NCBI RefSeq assembly: GCF_036688685.1
Contig: NZ_JAQQPS010000007.1
Span: 169,801-233,800 of the forward strand
DNA from: JALYUM01 sp036688685
GTDB lineage: Bacteria; Pseudomonadota; Gammaproteobacteria; Burkholderiales; Burkholderiaceae_D
DNA: 64,000 bases
Direction: 5' to 3'
Shown here one piece after another: positions 50,942-59,350 of this stretch. The position numbers were made by a program, and so were the translations under genes. The notes below the pieces were generated by a model that saw only the letters and a list, made by a program, of their open reading frames with translations, searched no databases and was not told the origin of the DNA. Numbering within the stretch: position 1 is the stretch's first letter; each line of letters begins with the position of its first letter.

Positions 50942-51847
50942 TCACCAACACATCAGGTCGCGATACGTCGCGATCGATCCGGCGGCCTCGACCGCGTCCG
51001 GCCGCTTTTCGTACATGAAGCTGATACCGGCGCCCCACGGATCATTGCGCGTGAAGAAGGCGTTCAAGTCGGCGAGTGGATGATGCGGTATGCCTTTGAA
51101 GCGCTCGTTCGCTTTGAACGTGGCACACCGCGCACCCATCGCTTCCGAATCGGCGGCATCTGCGGCGTACTGCTCCGGCAACCCCAGGCGCGGGCCGACT
51201 TCGCAAAAATAACTGACCATGCAGGCCGACATGCTCGTCTCCTTGACGATTGATGCGACGCTTACGCCGCCGGGGTAGTACACCTCCGCGATGATCGGCA
51301 CGTTGCAGCGCGCGAGCCAGCCGTTGGCGCCTTTGCCAAGAAGGTGTCCCTGGCTGGCGGACGAATCGGCAGTAATATCGAACAGCGCTTCATAACCACC
51401 GCCCAGCGCGAAGCGCACGTCGGGCCGCGATCCCTTCGACGCACCCCGTCCCTTGAAAGAGTGGGGAAACCCGGACCCCGCATCGGCCAATTGCAACTCG
51501 GTGGCGAAATTGAAATCGTCCCATTTCGTGTAATCTTCGACCCAGAGTGCGTCGTTCGCATCGAGGAGCTGATACGCCCGCTCCTCGATGGCGGCGCCGG
51601 ACGCCGCCTTGAAGATCCGGATGGCGGCCTTGTACTCCCTCGTGCGCGTCCCCCTGCTGAAGCCTTCCATCCCGCGCATGAACTGCGCGGCCTTGGCGTC
51701 GTTGCCATCGAGCCGCAAGGATTCCGCCTCCTTGTATGCCTTCGTGACACAGTCGTCGAGCAGACGCAGGAAACCCCAGGTCAGCTGCATCTGGGCCTCG
51801 GTATGGCGGTCTGCGCTCCACAGGTCCTTGAACAGGCGATACGTCAT
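50942..51847 (-). CDS. Accessory T6SS protein, possible nuclease-like effector
   Basis: A 301-residue protein not firmly recognised. The start at 51845-51847 follows GAGGGGG. The N-terminal ~100 residues are helical. The centre reads R141-P-D-V, then E153-A-L-F-D-I-T, G-H167-168 and K172, an order recalling PD-(D/E)xK or related polymorphic-toxin nuclease cores (R-P-D ... E-A-x-F-D-I-T ... G-H). The C-terminal part is rich in Cys and aromatic residues. It lies 11 bp after clpV, before the LSGC protein, within the T6SS operon. An adaptor, immunity or effector role are all possible. Confidence 0.5.
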   Translation of the reverse strand: MTYRLFKDLWSADRHTEAQMQLTWGFLRLLDDCVTKAYKEAESLRLDGNDAKAAQFMRGMEGFSRGTRTREYKAAIRIFKAASGAAIEERAYQLLDANDALWVEDYTKWDDFNFATELQLADAGSGFPHSFKGRGASKGSRPDVRFALGGGYEALFDITADSSASQGHLLGKGANGWLARCNVPIIAEVYYPGGVSVASIVKETSMSACMVSYFCEVGPRLGLPEQYAADAADSEAMGARCATFKANERFKGIPHHPLADLNAFFTRNDPWGAGISFMYEKRPDAVEAAGSIATYRDLMCW

Positions 51848-51858
51848 GACGGACCCCC

Positions 51859-54507
51859 TCACTGGAACGCGTAGGAAAATTCATGGCAGGCGACCGCGAC
51901 ATGGACCTTGCCGATCGGCTCCCCGGCCAGCAGGCGGCGCAGGAATTCACCGCTGATCGTCGGCAGCACCGAGTTGGTCAGAATGGCATCGATCATCCGG
52001 CCGCCGCTTTCAAATTCGGTGCAGCGGCTGGCAATGAGCGCCACCACGGCATCGTCGTACGTGAATGGAATCTTGTGGCTGTCCTGCACGCGGCGGGCGA
52101 TCCGCCCCAGCTGCAGCCTGATAATGGCCCCCAGCATCGCGTCGTTGAGCGGGTAATAGGGAATGACGACCACGCGCCCCAGCAAGGCCGGCGGAAACAC
52201 TTTCAATAACGGCTCGCGCAGCGCCTTTGCAATCGCGTCCGGTTCCGGCATCAGTTCCGGATCCTTGCACAGCTGCGTAATCATCTCGGTGCCGGCATTG
52301 GTCGTCAGCAGGATGATCGTGTTTTTAAAATCGATCACCCGCCCTTCCCCGTCCTCCATCCAGCCCTTGTCGAACACCTGGAAGAAAATCTCGTGCACGT
52401 CCGGGTGCGCCTTCTCCACCTCGTCGAGCAGCACCACGCTGTACGGCCTTCTGCGCACCGCCTCGGTCAACACGCCCCCTTCGCCATAACCGACATACCC
52501 AGGCGGCGCGCCCTTCAGCGTCGATACGGTGTGCGCCTCCTGATACTCGCTCATGTTGATGGTGATGATGTTCTGCTCGCCGCCATACAGCGACTCGGCC
52601 AGCGCCAGTGCGGTCTCGGTCTTGCCGACGCCTGACGTCCCGGCCAGCATGAACACGCCTATCGGTTTGCCCGGATTGTCCAGCCCCGCGCGCGACGTCT
52701 GAATCCGTTTGGCGATCATGTCGAGCGCGTGGCGCTGGCCGATGATGCGTTTTTCCAGCGTGTCGGCCAGCTTCAGCACGTTCTCGATTTCGTTTTTCAC
52801 CATGCGCCCGACCGGGATCCCGGTCCAGTCCTGCACCACCGCCGCCACCGCCTGCTGGTCGACGGTCGGCAGGATCAGCGGCGTTTCGCCCTGGTGGTTA
52901 GCCAGTTCCGCCTGCAGGCGTTTCAGGTCGGTCAAATCGTCGTTGCCCTCGACCATCCCGGTCGCGGCGCGCAGCCGCGCGCGCAAGGCCAGGATCTGCT
53001 CGACCAGCCCCTTCTCCACCTGCCAGCGCGCATCGAGGTCAACCAGGCGCGCTCGCTCGGCATCGAGTTTTTCCTGCGCCAGCGTGGCACGCGCACCGGT
53101 CTCGATGCCAACCGCGCGCTCGCGTTCGATGATCGCCAGCTCCACCTCAAGCGCCGTGATGCGCTTGCGGCTGTCGTCCACCGCCGGCGGGGTCGCATGC
53201 TGGCTGACGGCCACGCGCGCGCACGCCGTGTCGAGCAGGCTGACCGCCTTGTCGGGCAACTGGCGCGCCGGGATGTAGCGGTGCGACAGCTTCACCGCCG
53301 CCTCCAGTGCCTCGTCAAGCACCTGCACCTTGTGGTGCTGCTCCATCGTCGAGGCCAGCCCGCGCATCATCAGCACCGCCTTGACTTCATCCGGCTCGGC
53401 CACCTGCACCACCTGGAAGCGGCGCGTCAGGGCCGGATCCTTTTCGATGTGCTTTTTATACTCGGCCCAGGTGGTGGCGGCCACGGTGCGCAGCGTGCCG
53501 CGCGCCAGCGCCGGTTTCAGCAAATTGGCCGCGTCGCCGGTGCCTGCCGCGCCACCCGCGCCGACCAGCGTATGGGCTTCGTCGATGAACAGAATCACCG
53601 GCTTTTCGGAGGCCTGCACTTCGTCGATCACCTGGCGCAAACGGTTTTCGAATTCACCCTTCATGCTGGCGCCGGCCTGCAGCAAGCCCACGTCGAGCGT
53701 GCGCAAGGTCACCTCGCGCAAGCTGGGTGGCACGTCGCCGGCGACGATGCGTTGGGCGAAGCCCTCCACCACGGCAGTTTTGCCGACGCCGGCTTCGCCG
53801 GTCAGGATCGGGTTGTTCTGGCGCCGCCGCATCAGGATGTCGATCACCTGGCGGATTTCATCGTCACGCCCGACGATGGGATCGAGCTTGCCGCTCCTGG
53901 CCTGCTCGGTCAGGTCGACCGTGTAGCGCTTCAACGCTTCCTGCTTGCCCATGGCGGCGGGCGCAATCGCGCCGCTGGCTTCACCCGGTGCGGCATTCGC
54001 CTGGAAGCCGTCGCTGGCCGCCATCGATGCCTCCGGCGAATCCTTCAGCAGCGCTGCAAACTGCTCGGTCAGCGCATCCGGTTTGATCTTCTCGAACTGG
54101 CGCGAGATACCCAGGAGGCTATTGCGCAGCGACGAGGTTTTCAGCATCCCCACCAGCAGGTGGCCGCTGCGCACCTGCGATTCGCCGAACATCAGGGTGC
54201 CGAACACCCAGGCCCGCTCGACGGTTTCTTCCACTTGCGAGGACAGGTCGGTCACCGCGGTGGCGCCGCGCGGCAGCCGGTCCAGCGCCGCGGTCAGGTC
54301 GCGCGCCAGCACCGCCTGGTCGAGCTCGAAATGCTTCAGCAGGCGCAGCAAGTCAGAGTCTTGCAGTTGCAGGATCTGGTGCAACCAGTGCACCACTTCG
54401 ACATACGGATTGCCGCGCAGTTTGCAAAACACGGTGCTGCTTTCGATCGCGCGGTAGCACAGGGCATTCAATTTCCCAAACAACGCGACGCGGCTGATCT
54501 CGGCCAT
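51859..54507 (-). CDS. clpV: T6SS disassembly ATPase ClpV (TssH)
   Basis: An 882-residue class B Clp/Hsp100 ATPase. The N-terminal domain (1-150) is the ClpV type. Walker A motifs are G-E-A-G-V-G-K-T at 237-244 and G-T-S-G-V-G-K-T in the second AAA+ module. A ClpB-like middle coiled coil lies between. The end (S-Y-A-F-Q) is ordinary. ClpV extracts the contracted TssBC sheath. The start is two bases after the tssG stop. Confidence 0.97.
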   Translation of the reverse strand: MAEISRVALFGKLNALCYRAIESSTVFCKLRGNPYVEVVHWLHQILQLQDSDLLRLLKHFELDQAVLARDLTAALDRLPRGATAVTDLSSQVEETVERAWVFGTLMFGESQVRSGHLLVGMLKTSSLRNSLLGISRQFEKIKPDALTEQFAALLKDSPEASMAASDGFQANAAPGEASGAIAPAAMGKQEALKRYTVDLTEQARSGKLDPIVGRDDEIRQVIDILMRRRQNNPILTGEAGVGKTAVVEGFAQRIVAGDVPPSLREVTLRTLDVGLLQAGASMKGEFENRLRQVIDEVQASEKPVILFIDEAHTLVGAGGAAGTGDAANLLKPALARGTLRTVAATTWAEYKKHIEKDPALTRRFQVVQVAEPDEVKAVLMMRGLASTMEQHHKVQVLDEALEAAVKLSHRYIPARQLPDKAVSLLDTACARVAVSQHATPPAVDDSRKRITALEVELAIIERERAVGIETGARATLAQEKLDAERARLVDLDARWQVEKGLVEQILALRARLRAATGMVEGNDDLTDLKRLQAELANHQGETPLILPTVDQQAVAAVVQDWTGIPVGRMVKNEIENVLKLADTLEKRIIGQRHALDMIAKRIQTSRAGLDNPGKPIGVFMLAGTSGVGKTETALALAESLYGGEQNIITINMSEYQEAHTVSTLKGAPPGYVGYGEGGVLTEAVRRRPYSVVLLDEVEKAHPDVHEIFFQVFDKGWMEDGEGRVIDFKNTIILLTTNAGTEMITQLCKDPELMPEPDAIAKALREPLLKVFPPALLGRVVVIPYYPLNDAMLGAIIRLQLGRIARRVQDSHKIPFTYDDAVVALIASRCTEFESGGRMIDAILTNSVLPTISGEFLRRLLAGEPIGKVHVAVACHEFSYAFQ

Positions 54508-54509
54508 GG

Positions 54510-55529
54510 TTACATCCTCTCATTTGGTTGAACGGCGTGATGGGGGTGAAACACGGCCTGGCACGCATCCGCCCGTGGCGCGGCGCTGTGCAGCCAGCTG
54601 GTCCAGCCGGTGCGCGCCTGGCCCAGTTTCAAGGGCGGCACCGCCGCGCGCTTGAGCTGCAGCTTGATGTCCCATTCGTACGCCATGCCAGCGTAGTTGC
54701 GCACCCAGTCGCGCAGGCGCGCGAACGATGCGCCGCCCGGCAGCAGGCGCTGGTAATCAAGCAGGTCGAGCGGGCCGATCACCACGCGGAATTTATGCTG
54801 GCAGTTCCAGACCCGCCTGCCAATCACGGTGGACGCCCCCAGCACCGCCATGCCGCCCGTGCGCAGCCGGCATGCCGCGTCGTCGGGCATGTGCATCCAG
54901 TGGCCGACAAACTGTTCGATCGCCACCGGCACCTTGAAATAATCGGACAGCAGCTGCGCCAGAGCGTCGGCATTGCGGTTGTGCGACGCGAGCAAACCGG
55001 CGTAATGCAGCTTGGCGGTATCCGGCAGAGCGTCGCGCGCGCGCAGCGCGGGCGTGCCCAGTCCAATCACCGAGGCCAGGTAGTCGGCGAAGCGGTCGCC
55101 ATGCACACGGTCAAGGCTGACGGTCGGCTGGGCACTGGCCCAGGCGCGGTAGAACAGCGCAATCATCCGGTGGTGGAACATGTCGAAGAAGCGCGCCAGC
55201 GTCGCGTCGCCCGCATTGCGCTCGCGATCGCGCACGTAATCGGTCAGGTGCTGCGGCAAGGGGCCGTTGGCGCCCATCAGGCCAAAGAAATTGACGTCCA
55301 GGTGATACGGCCTGCCGTGCGTGCCGGGGTGCATGCGGGCCAGCATGGCCGGCGTGAACGCGAGCGACGGCACCTGACCAAAGCGCACCGCCTCGTCGCG
55401 CGGGCGCAGCGACTGGCCGATGCGGGGGTGCTGCGGATGCGCGCACTCCAGCAGGCGCAGCGCGGCAAAAAAGTCGAAGGCGCCGGCATCCTGCTCCAGG
55501 GCGTCGAGCCGACTCACAGGATCTTGCAT
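54510..55529 (-). CDS. tssG: T6SS baseplate protein TssG
   Basis: A 339-residue protein. The ATG at 55527-55529 was chosen because GGGGAGG lies just upstream. It overlaps the tssF stop by 16 bp. F-D-F-F-A-A-L-R-L-L-E-C and F-F-G-L-M-G-A-N-G-P-L-P-x-H-L are diagnostic TssG motifs. It forms the wedge with TssE and TssF. Confidence 0.96.
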   Translation of the reverse strand: MQDPVSRLDALEQDAGAFDFFAALRLLECAHPQHPRIGQSLRPRDEAVRFGQVPSLAFTPAMLARMHPGTHGRPYHLDVNFFGLMGANGPLPQHLTDYVRDRERNAGDATLARFFDMFHHRMIALFYRAWASAQPTVSLDRVHGDRFADYLASVIGLGTPALRARDALPDTAKLHYAGLLASHNRNADALAQLLSDYFKVPVAIEQFVGHWMHMPDDAACRLRTGGMAVLGASTVIGRRVWNCQHKFRVVIGPLDLLDYQRLLPGGASFARLRDWVRNYAGMAYEWDIKLQLKRAAVPPLKLGQARTGWTSWLHSAAPRADACQAVFHPHHAVQPNERM

Positions 55530-57391
55530 GCGCCTCCCCGTGGCGGCCATTGCATCACCACGCCGCGCCGTGGCGTGCGCAGCCGCGTCTCCGTAAAACT
55601 GTTAATGGACACATATTTGGCAAAGAACTGTTCCAGCACGGCGCCCAGCACGAACACGCCGATGCCTTCGAACGGCGCGTCGTCGATGTCGAGCGTGATC
55701 TGCAGGCCGCGCCCGAAGCAGATCGGCCCTGGCGAGGGCAGACGGCGCGCGACCGCGCTGCTGGCGACGGCGCGCAGCGCGTCGATCTGGCGCTGTCCGG
55801 CGGCGTCGCCGGACACGCAGTACAGGCGCAGCAGATCTTTCAGTGCCGCCGCGCCGTGCTGGCGGTCGTCGTCCAGCAGCGACAGGTAATTGAGCGACAG
55901 GTGGCTGACCAGGCGCCAGGCCGTCTCCCCTTCCGCATGCGACGGCGCCGGCACGCTGGGCCCGTCGATGCAGCGCACCGCTTTCACCGGCGCGTTCGAT
56001 TCGAGCGTGAAGTCGGTGCGCGAGCCGCCCAGCGGCATGGCCAGCGGCAGGTCGCGATTGGTGCACAGGGTGTCCACGCCGAGCTGGCGCAGCGACGATG
56101 CAAACGGCGCCTCGTGTGCATCGACCAGTGCGATGAACGCTTCGCTGCCGATGTAGCTCGAGCGCGGTCCTTCACGACGCTGGCGTTCGGACAGCACGCG
56201 CTGGGCGCGGCGCAGCTGGTAGTAGGCCCGCTCTGGCGCGACGCCGTGCAGGTCGTTGGCGCTGTGGAACGGCGCGAACGGCTGGCCCGCGTCGTTGCCG
56301 GCGCCGTAGCCGGTGACCATGCCGACCTGGTACACCTCGAAGTCCATCGGGCGAGTGCGGTCCGGTACCACGTGGTATTCGTGCTGGCGGTCGGACAGAT
56401 GGATGCGGTCGGCGCGCTTCGGGAACAGGTTGATGGCGGGCGTGCAGAACAAGCCGAAATTGTCCGCGCCCAGCGTCTGTTCGAGCACTGCGTCGAAGCG
56501 GTCGAACAGCACGACAATATCGACTTCCTGGTCCGGGCAGCGCCGCAGTCCCGCGCCCAGGCCGTGCAGGTCGACGAACAGGTAGCGCTGCGGGAAGGCG
56601 AAATACTCTTGCAGCAGGCGGTAGCCGCGAAACGCCCGCGAAACGCCGGGCAGCAGCGCGTCGTCGTCGTCGAAGCCGCGCGCGCAGATGCTGCCGGGCG
56701 GCGCGGCGCTGTGCCAGCCGGCGCTCTCCTGCAGCGGCATCACGACGGTGCCCACTGCACTGGACAGCAACTGCTCCAGGATGCGCGCCGGCAGCGCATC
56801 GCCGCCGCGCAGGTGCAGCTGCAAGGCGTCCAGCGCCAGGTCGCGCATGGCCAGGCCTGCGCCCACGCGCAGGCGCAGGCGTAAGGCCGCCTTGACCGCG
56901 CCGAAGCGGCTCAACTCCAGCTTGCCCAGCTTGCCGGCGCAGGGGAAGTAGCGCGCCTCTGTCAGTTCGATCGGCCACAGCGTGACGGCATGCGCGCTGC
57001 GGTATTCGCAGGTGGTTTGATCGCCCTTGCCCAGCAGGCTACGCAGGCTGCTCTGGCGCGCCACCGTGAAGCCAGCCGCCAGGCTGCCCTCGGACAGGTC
57101 CGGCTGCAGCTGCACGATCGCCATCGACGGCGTCGGCGCCAGGTAATGCGGATACACCTGCTCGAGCAAATGATTGGTAAAACGCGGGAATTCGGCGTCG
57201 ATCTTCAGCTGCACCCGCGCGGCCAGGAAGCTGAAGCCTTCCAGCAGGCGCTCGACGTAGGGGTCGGCGCAGGCATAGCTCTCCAGCCCCAGGCGCCCGG
57301 CGACCTTGGGAAAGTCGCGCGCAAATTCGCCGCCCATCTCGCGCAGGTGCTGCAGTTCGCGCTCGTAATAGCGCAGCAAGGTGCTGTCCAT
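55514..57391 (-). CDS. tssF: T6SS baseplate protein TssF
   Basis: A 625-residue protein starting D-S-T-L-L-R-Y-Y-E-R-E-L-Q-H-L-R, the TssF/VasA signature, followed by Y-A-C-A-D-P-Y-V-E-R-L-L-E-G-F-S-F-L-A-A-R. The start overlaps the tssE stop (ATGA). Length is normal. Confidence 0.97.
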   Translation of the reverse strand: MDSTLLRYYERELQHLREMGGEFARDFPKVAGRLGLESYACADPYVERLLEGFSFLAARVQLKIDAEFPRFTNHLLEQVYPHYLAPTPSMAIVQLQPDLSEGSLAAGFTVARQSSLRSLLGKGDQTTCEYRSAHAVTLWPIELTEARYFPCAGKLGKLELSRFGAVKAALRLRLRVGAGLAMRDLALDALQLHLRGGDALPARILEQLLSSAVGTVVMPLQESAGWHSAAPPGSICARGFDDDDALLPGVSRAFRGYRLLQEYFAFPQRYLFVDLHGLGAGLRRCPDQEVDIVVLFDRFDAVLEQTLGADNFGLFCTPAINLFPKRADRIHLSDRQHEYHVVPDRTRPMDFEVYQVGMVTGYGAGNDAGQPFAPFHSANDLHGVAPERAYYQLRRAQRVLSERQRREGPRSSYIGSEAFIALVDAHEAPFASSLRQLGVDTLCTNRDLPLAMPLGGSRTDFTLESNAPVKAVRCIDGPSVPAPSHAEGETAWRLVSHLSLNYLSLLDDDRQHGAAALKDLLRLYCVSGDAAGQRQIDALRAVASSAVARRLPSPGPICFGRGLQITLDIDDAPFEGIGVFVLGAVLEQFFAKYVSINSFTETRLRTPRRGVVMQWPPRGGACKIL

Positions 57392-57891
57392 CAGGCGCCC
57401 CGCGCGTCTTCGTCGTACACGCGGATCTCGCCCAGTTCCAGGTCGAGCTCGGTCTTCAGGTACAGGCGCTCGGGCAAGGGCTGGCCCCACAACTGGCCGT
57501 GCACTTCAAACACCAGTTGGTTGCCATGGCCGGCCGTGACCAGCACCTGCACCGTATCGCGCAGCACGCGCGGTTCGAAGTCCCAGATGGCCTGGCGCAG
57601 GCGGCGCGCGATGGCATCGGCGTCCAGCCCTGACGCCGTTTGTCCGGACAAATCTGCAAAGCCGAAATTGAGCACCGAGTGGGCAGTGAGCGGATAGTCG
57701 TCCAGGTCCTGCAGGGCCGCGAGCCCGGTGGCGTTGAACAGCCAGCCGAGGTCGCGCAGCACCGCGCGGCGCAGGCCTCGCATGCCGAGTACACGTTTGT
57801 CGCGCGGCTCCTGCAGACTGGCCGCGTCGTCGTCGGTCAGCCGGTCCAGCAACGATGGCTGGAGCCGCTCGCGGGCGCTCAGTTCAGCCAT
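57391..57891 (-). CDS. tssE: T6SS baseplate protein TssE (gp25-like)
   Basis: A 166-residue gp25-like protein. It has L-Q-P-S-L-L-D-R-L near the start, the R-D-L-G-W-L-F-N-A-T segment and a C-terminal lysozyme-related half with I-W-D-F-E-P-R-V. It overlaps the tagJ stop by eight bases. Confidence 0.95.
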   Translation of the reverse strand: MAELSARERLQPSLLDRLTDDDAASLQEPRDKRVLGMRGLRRAVLRDLGWLFNATGLAALQDLDDYPLTAHSVLNFGFADLSGQTASGLDADAIARRLRQAIWDFEPRVLRDTVQVLVTAGHGNQLVFEVHGQLWGQPLPERLYLKTELDLELGEIRVYDEDARGA

Positions 57892-58720
57892 GTCCGGCCC
57901 CGGCGTCCACGCTCGCGCTCGCGGCCAATGCGTGCGCAAAAGCGAGCGTACGCGTATCCATCAAGGCGAAATCGGCCCTGTCGGTCGCGAACAGGCGCTG
58001 GCCGAGGCCGTATTGCGCCAAGCCGTAGTGATCCGCCCAGTCGGTGCGGCGCCCCAGCAGCAAGGCATCGTCATGGCTGTGCAACGTGCCCGGATAACGG
58101 GTGGGTATGAAGCCCACCATGTCGCCGCCGTTGGTGAGCAGCAGCGTGGCTGGCATCCAGACCTGATCGCGCAGGTCAGCGGGCGCAGCGCATTCCAGCT
58201 GCGCGATATGCTGCATCGGCAGCCAGTAGTAATTGCCGTTGCTGATCCATTCGAGCATGGGGCCGAGGCGCGGGTCGGCGTCCATCAGCCAGTCAAACGG
58301 ATTGCCGTCAATGCTGCCGGTCAGCGCCGGCGCATCCGCCAGCGCGGCTTCGCGCAGCTGCGCCGCGCCCGCCGTGTCGCCGGCCGCGTCCAAACGCAGG
58401 GCCGACATGAACTGCGCCATCCAGGGCGCCGGTGTGCCGAACAGTAGCGGTGCGCGCAGGCCCGCGAACGCGTCCTCGCGCCAGCGCTCGCAGCGTATCG
58501 TTGCGCGATAGGCGTGCACCATTTGCAGCGCGCCGGCGTCGAGGGTTGCCAGCACGTCGAGTTGCGCCAGCGCGCGGTCCCACTGTCCCAGCACTGCCAG
58601 CAACTGGAACAGGAACACGCGCTGGCGGGCGTCTCCCGGGGCCTGGCGCACGGCCTGCTGCAGTAACTGCAGGCTGGCAGCCAGGTCGCCGGCCTTCAGC
58701 GTAGAGAGTAGCTCGGACAT
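57884..58720 (-). CDS. tagJ: T6SS accessory protein TagJ (ImpE/SciE family)
   Basis: A 278-residue protein with N-terminal TPR-like helices (L-L-Q-Q-A-V-R-Q-A-P-G-D-A-R-Q-R-V-F-L-F-Q-L) and a C-terminal ImpE domain with F-D-W-L-x-D-A-D and L-P-M-Q-H-I. TagJ binds the TssB N-terminus and may tune ClpV action. Its presence places the cluster among TagJ-bearing T6SS clades. The start at 58718-58720 is within 66 bp of hcp, behind a terminator-like hairpin. Confidence 0.93.
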   Translation of the reverse strand: MSELLSTLKAGDLAASLQLLQQAVRQAPGDARQRVFLFQLLAVLGQWDRALAQLDVLATLDAGALQMVHAYRATIRCERWREDAFAGLRAPLLFGTPAPWMAQFMSALRLDAAGDTAGAAQLREAALADAPALTGSIDGNPFDWLMDADPRLGPMLEWISNGNYYWLPMQHIAQLECAAPADLRDQVWMPATLLLTNGGDMVGFIPTRYPGTLHSHDDALLLGRRTDWADHYGLAQYGLGQRLFATDRADFALMDTRTLAFAHALAASASVDAGAGHG

Positions 58721-58745
58721 GGTTGTCAATAAAGAAGGCGCTGCA

Positions 58746-58781
58746 AGGAAAAAGAACAAGCGCCGGCACGCGGCCGGCGCT
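58746..58781 (-). terminator. Terminator/attenuator downstream of hcp inside the T6SS operon
   Basis: On the minus strand AGCGCCGGC and GCCGGCGCT form a perfect 9 bp stem with a five-base loop, followed by TGTTCTTTTTCC. It starts six bases after the hcp stop and precedes tagJ. Confidence 0.65.
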
Positions 58782-58786
58782 GCTGC

Positions 58787-59266
58787 TTAAAACGTGGCGT
58801 TTTTGGTCAAGTCCCATTTCTTCGCGGTGCCGGTGACGATGTTGTCGCCACTGAACGCGTCGTACTGGTAGCTGATCTGCGTGAAGTTCAGCGAGAACGA
58901 TTCGCTGGGGCGGTCGCCGCCGCTGCTGGCCGAGTAGGAGCTGACGATGGCGTCGGTTAATTCGATCTTCAGGTAGACCTGCTGCTTCTTGTCCGAGCCG
59001 CCGGTTTGCAGGAAGTGGATCTCGGCCTTGCCCAGGCTCTTGCCACACACGGCCTGCATGAACAGGTCGGCCGAGGCGATGTCGGTCGACTTGGTCAGCG
59101 TGATTTCGGAAAACGAGGGGTTGGACGTTTCGCGGTCGGCACCACCGCCGCTCACGGAAATGGCGCGGCCGACGCCAATCTGCAGCGACGAAATGGTGAT
59201 CCATTTTTCGTGGCTGTCGACGACCGAGTCGCCATTGATCGCGACGGCAAATTTAAGCAGTATCAT
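58787..59266 (-). CDS. hcp: T6SS tube protein Hcp (TssD)
   Basis: A 159-residue Hcp1-type protein with V-A-I-N-G-D-S, a W-I-T-I-S-S-L-Q-I-G-V-G-R segment and L-N-F-T-Q-I-S-Y-Q-Y near the end. It stacks into the inner tube inside the TssBC sheath. It is set apart by 84 bp upstream and a hairpin downstream, in line with its need for higher expression. Confidence 0.96.
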   Translation of the reverse strand: MILLKFAVAINGDSVVDSHEKWITISSLQIGVGRAISVSGGGADRETSNPSFSEITLTKSTDIASADLFMQAVCGKSLGKAEIHFLQTGGSDKKQQVYLKIELTDAIVSSYSASSGGDRPSESFSLNFTQISYQYDAFSGDNIVTGTAKKWDLTKNATF

Positions 59267-59350
59267 GTTGTTCCTCTATTGGTTGAGTAGGTTGGCCCGA
59301 CAATGGATGCGCCCGGGGGACAGGCCCGCCGTCCCGAACGACGTTCACGC

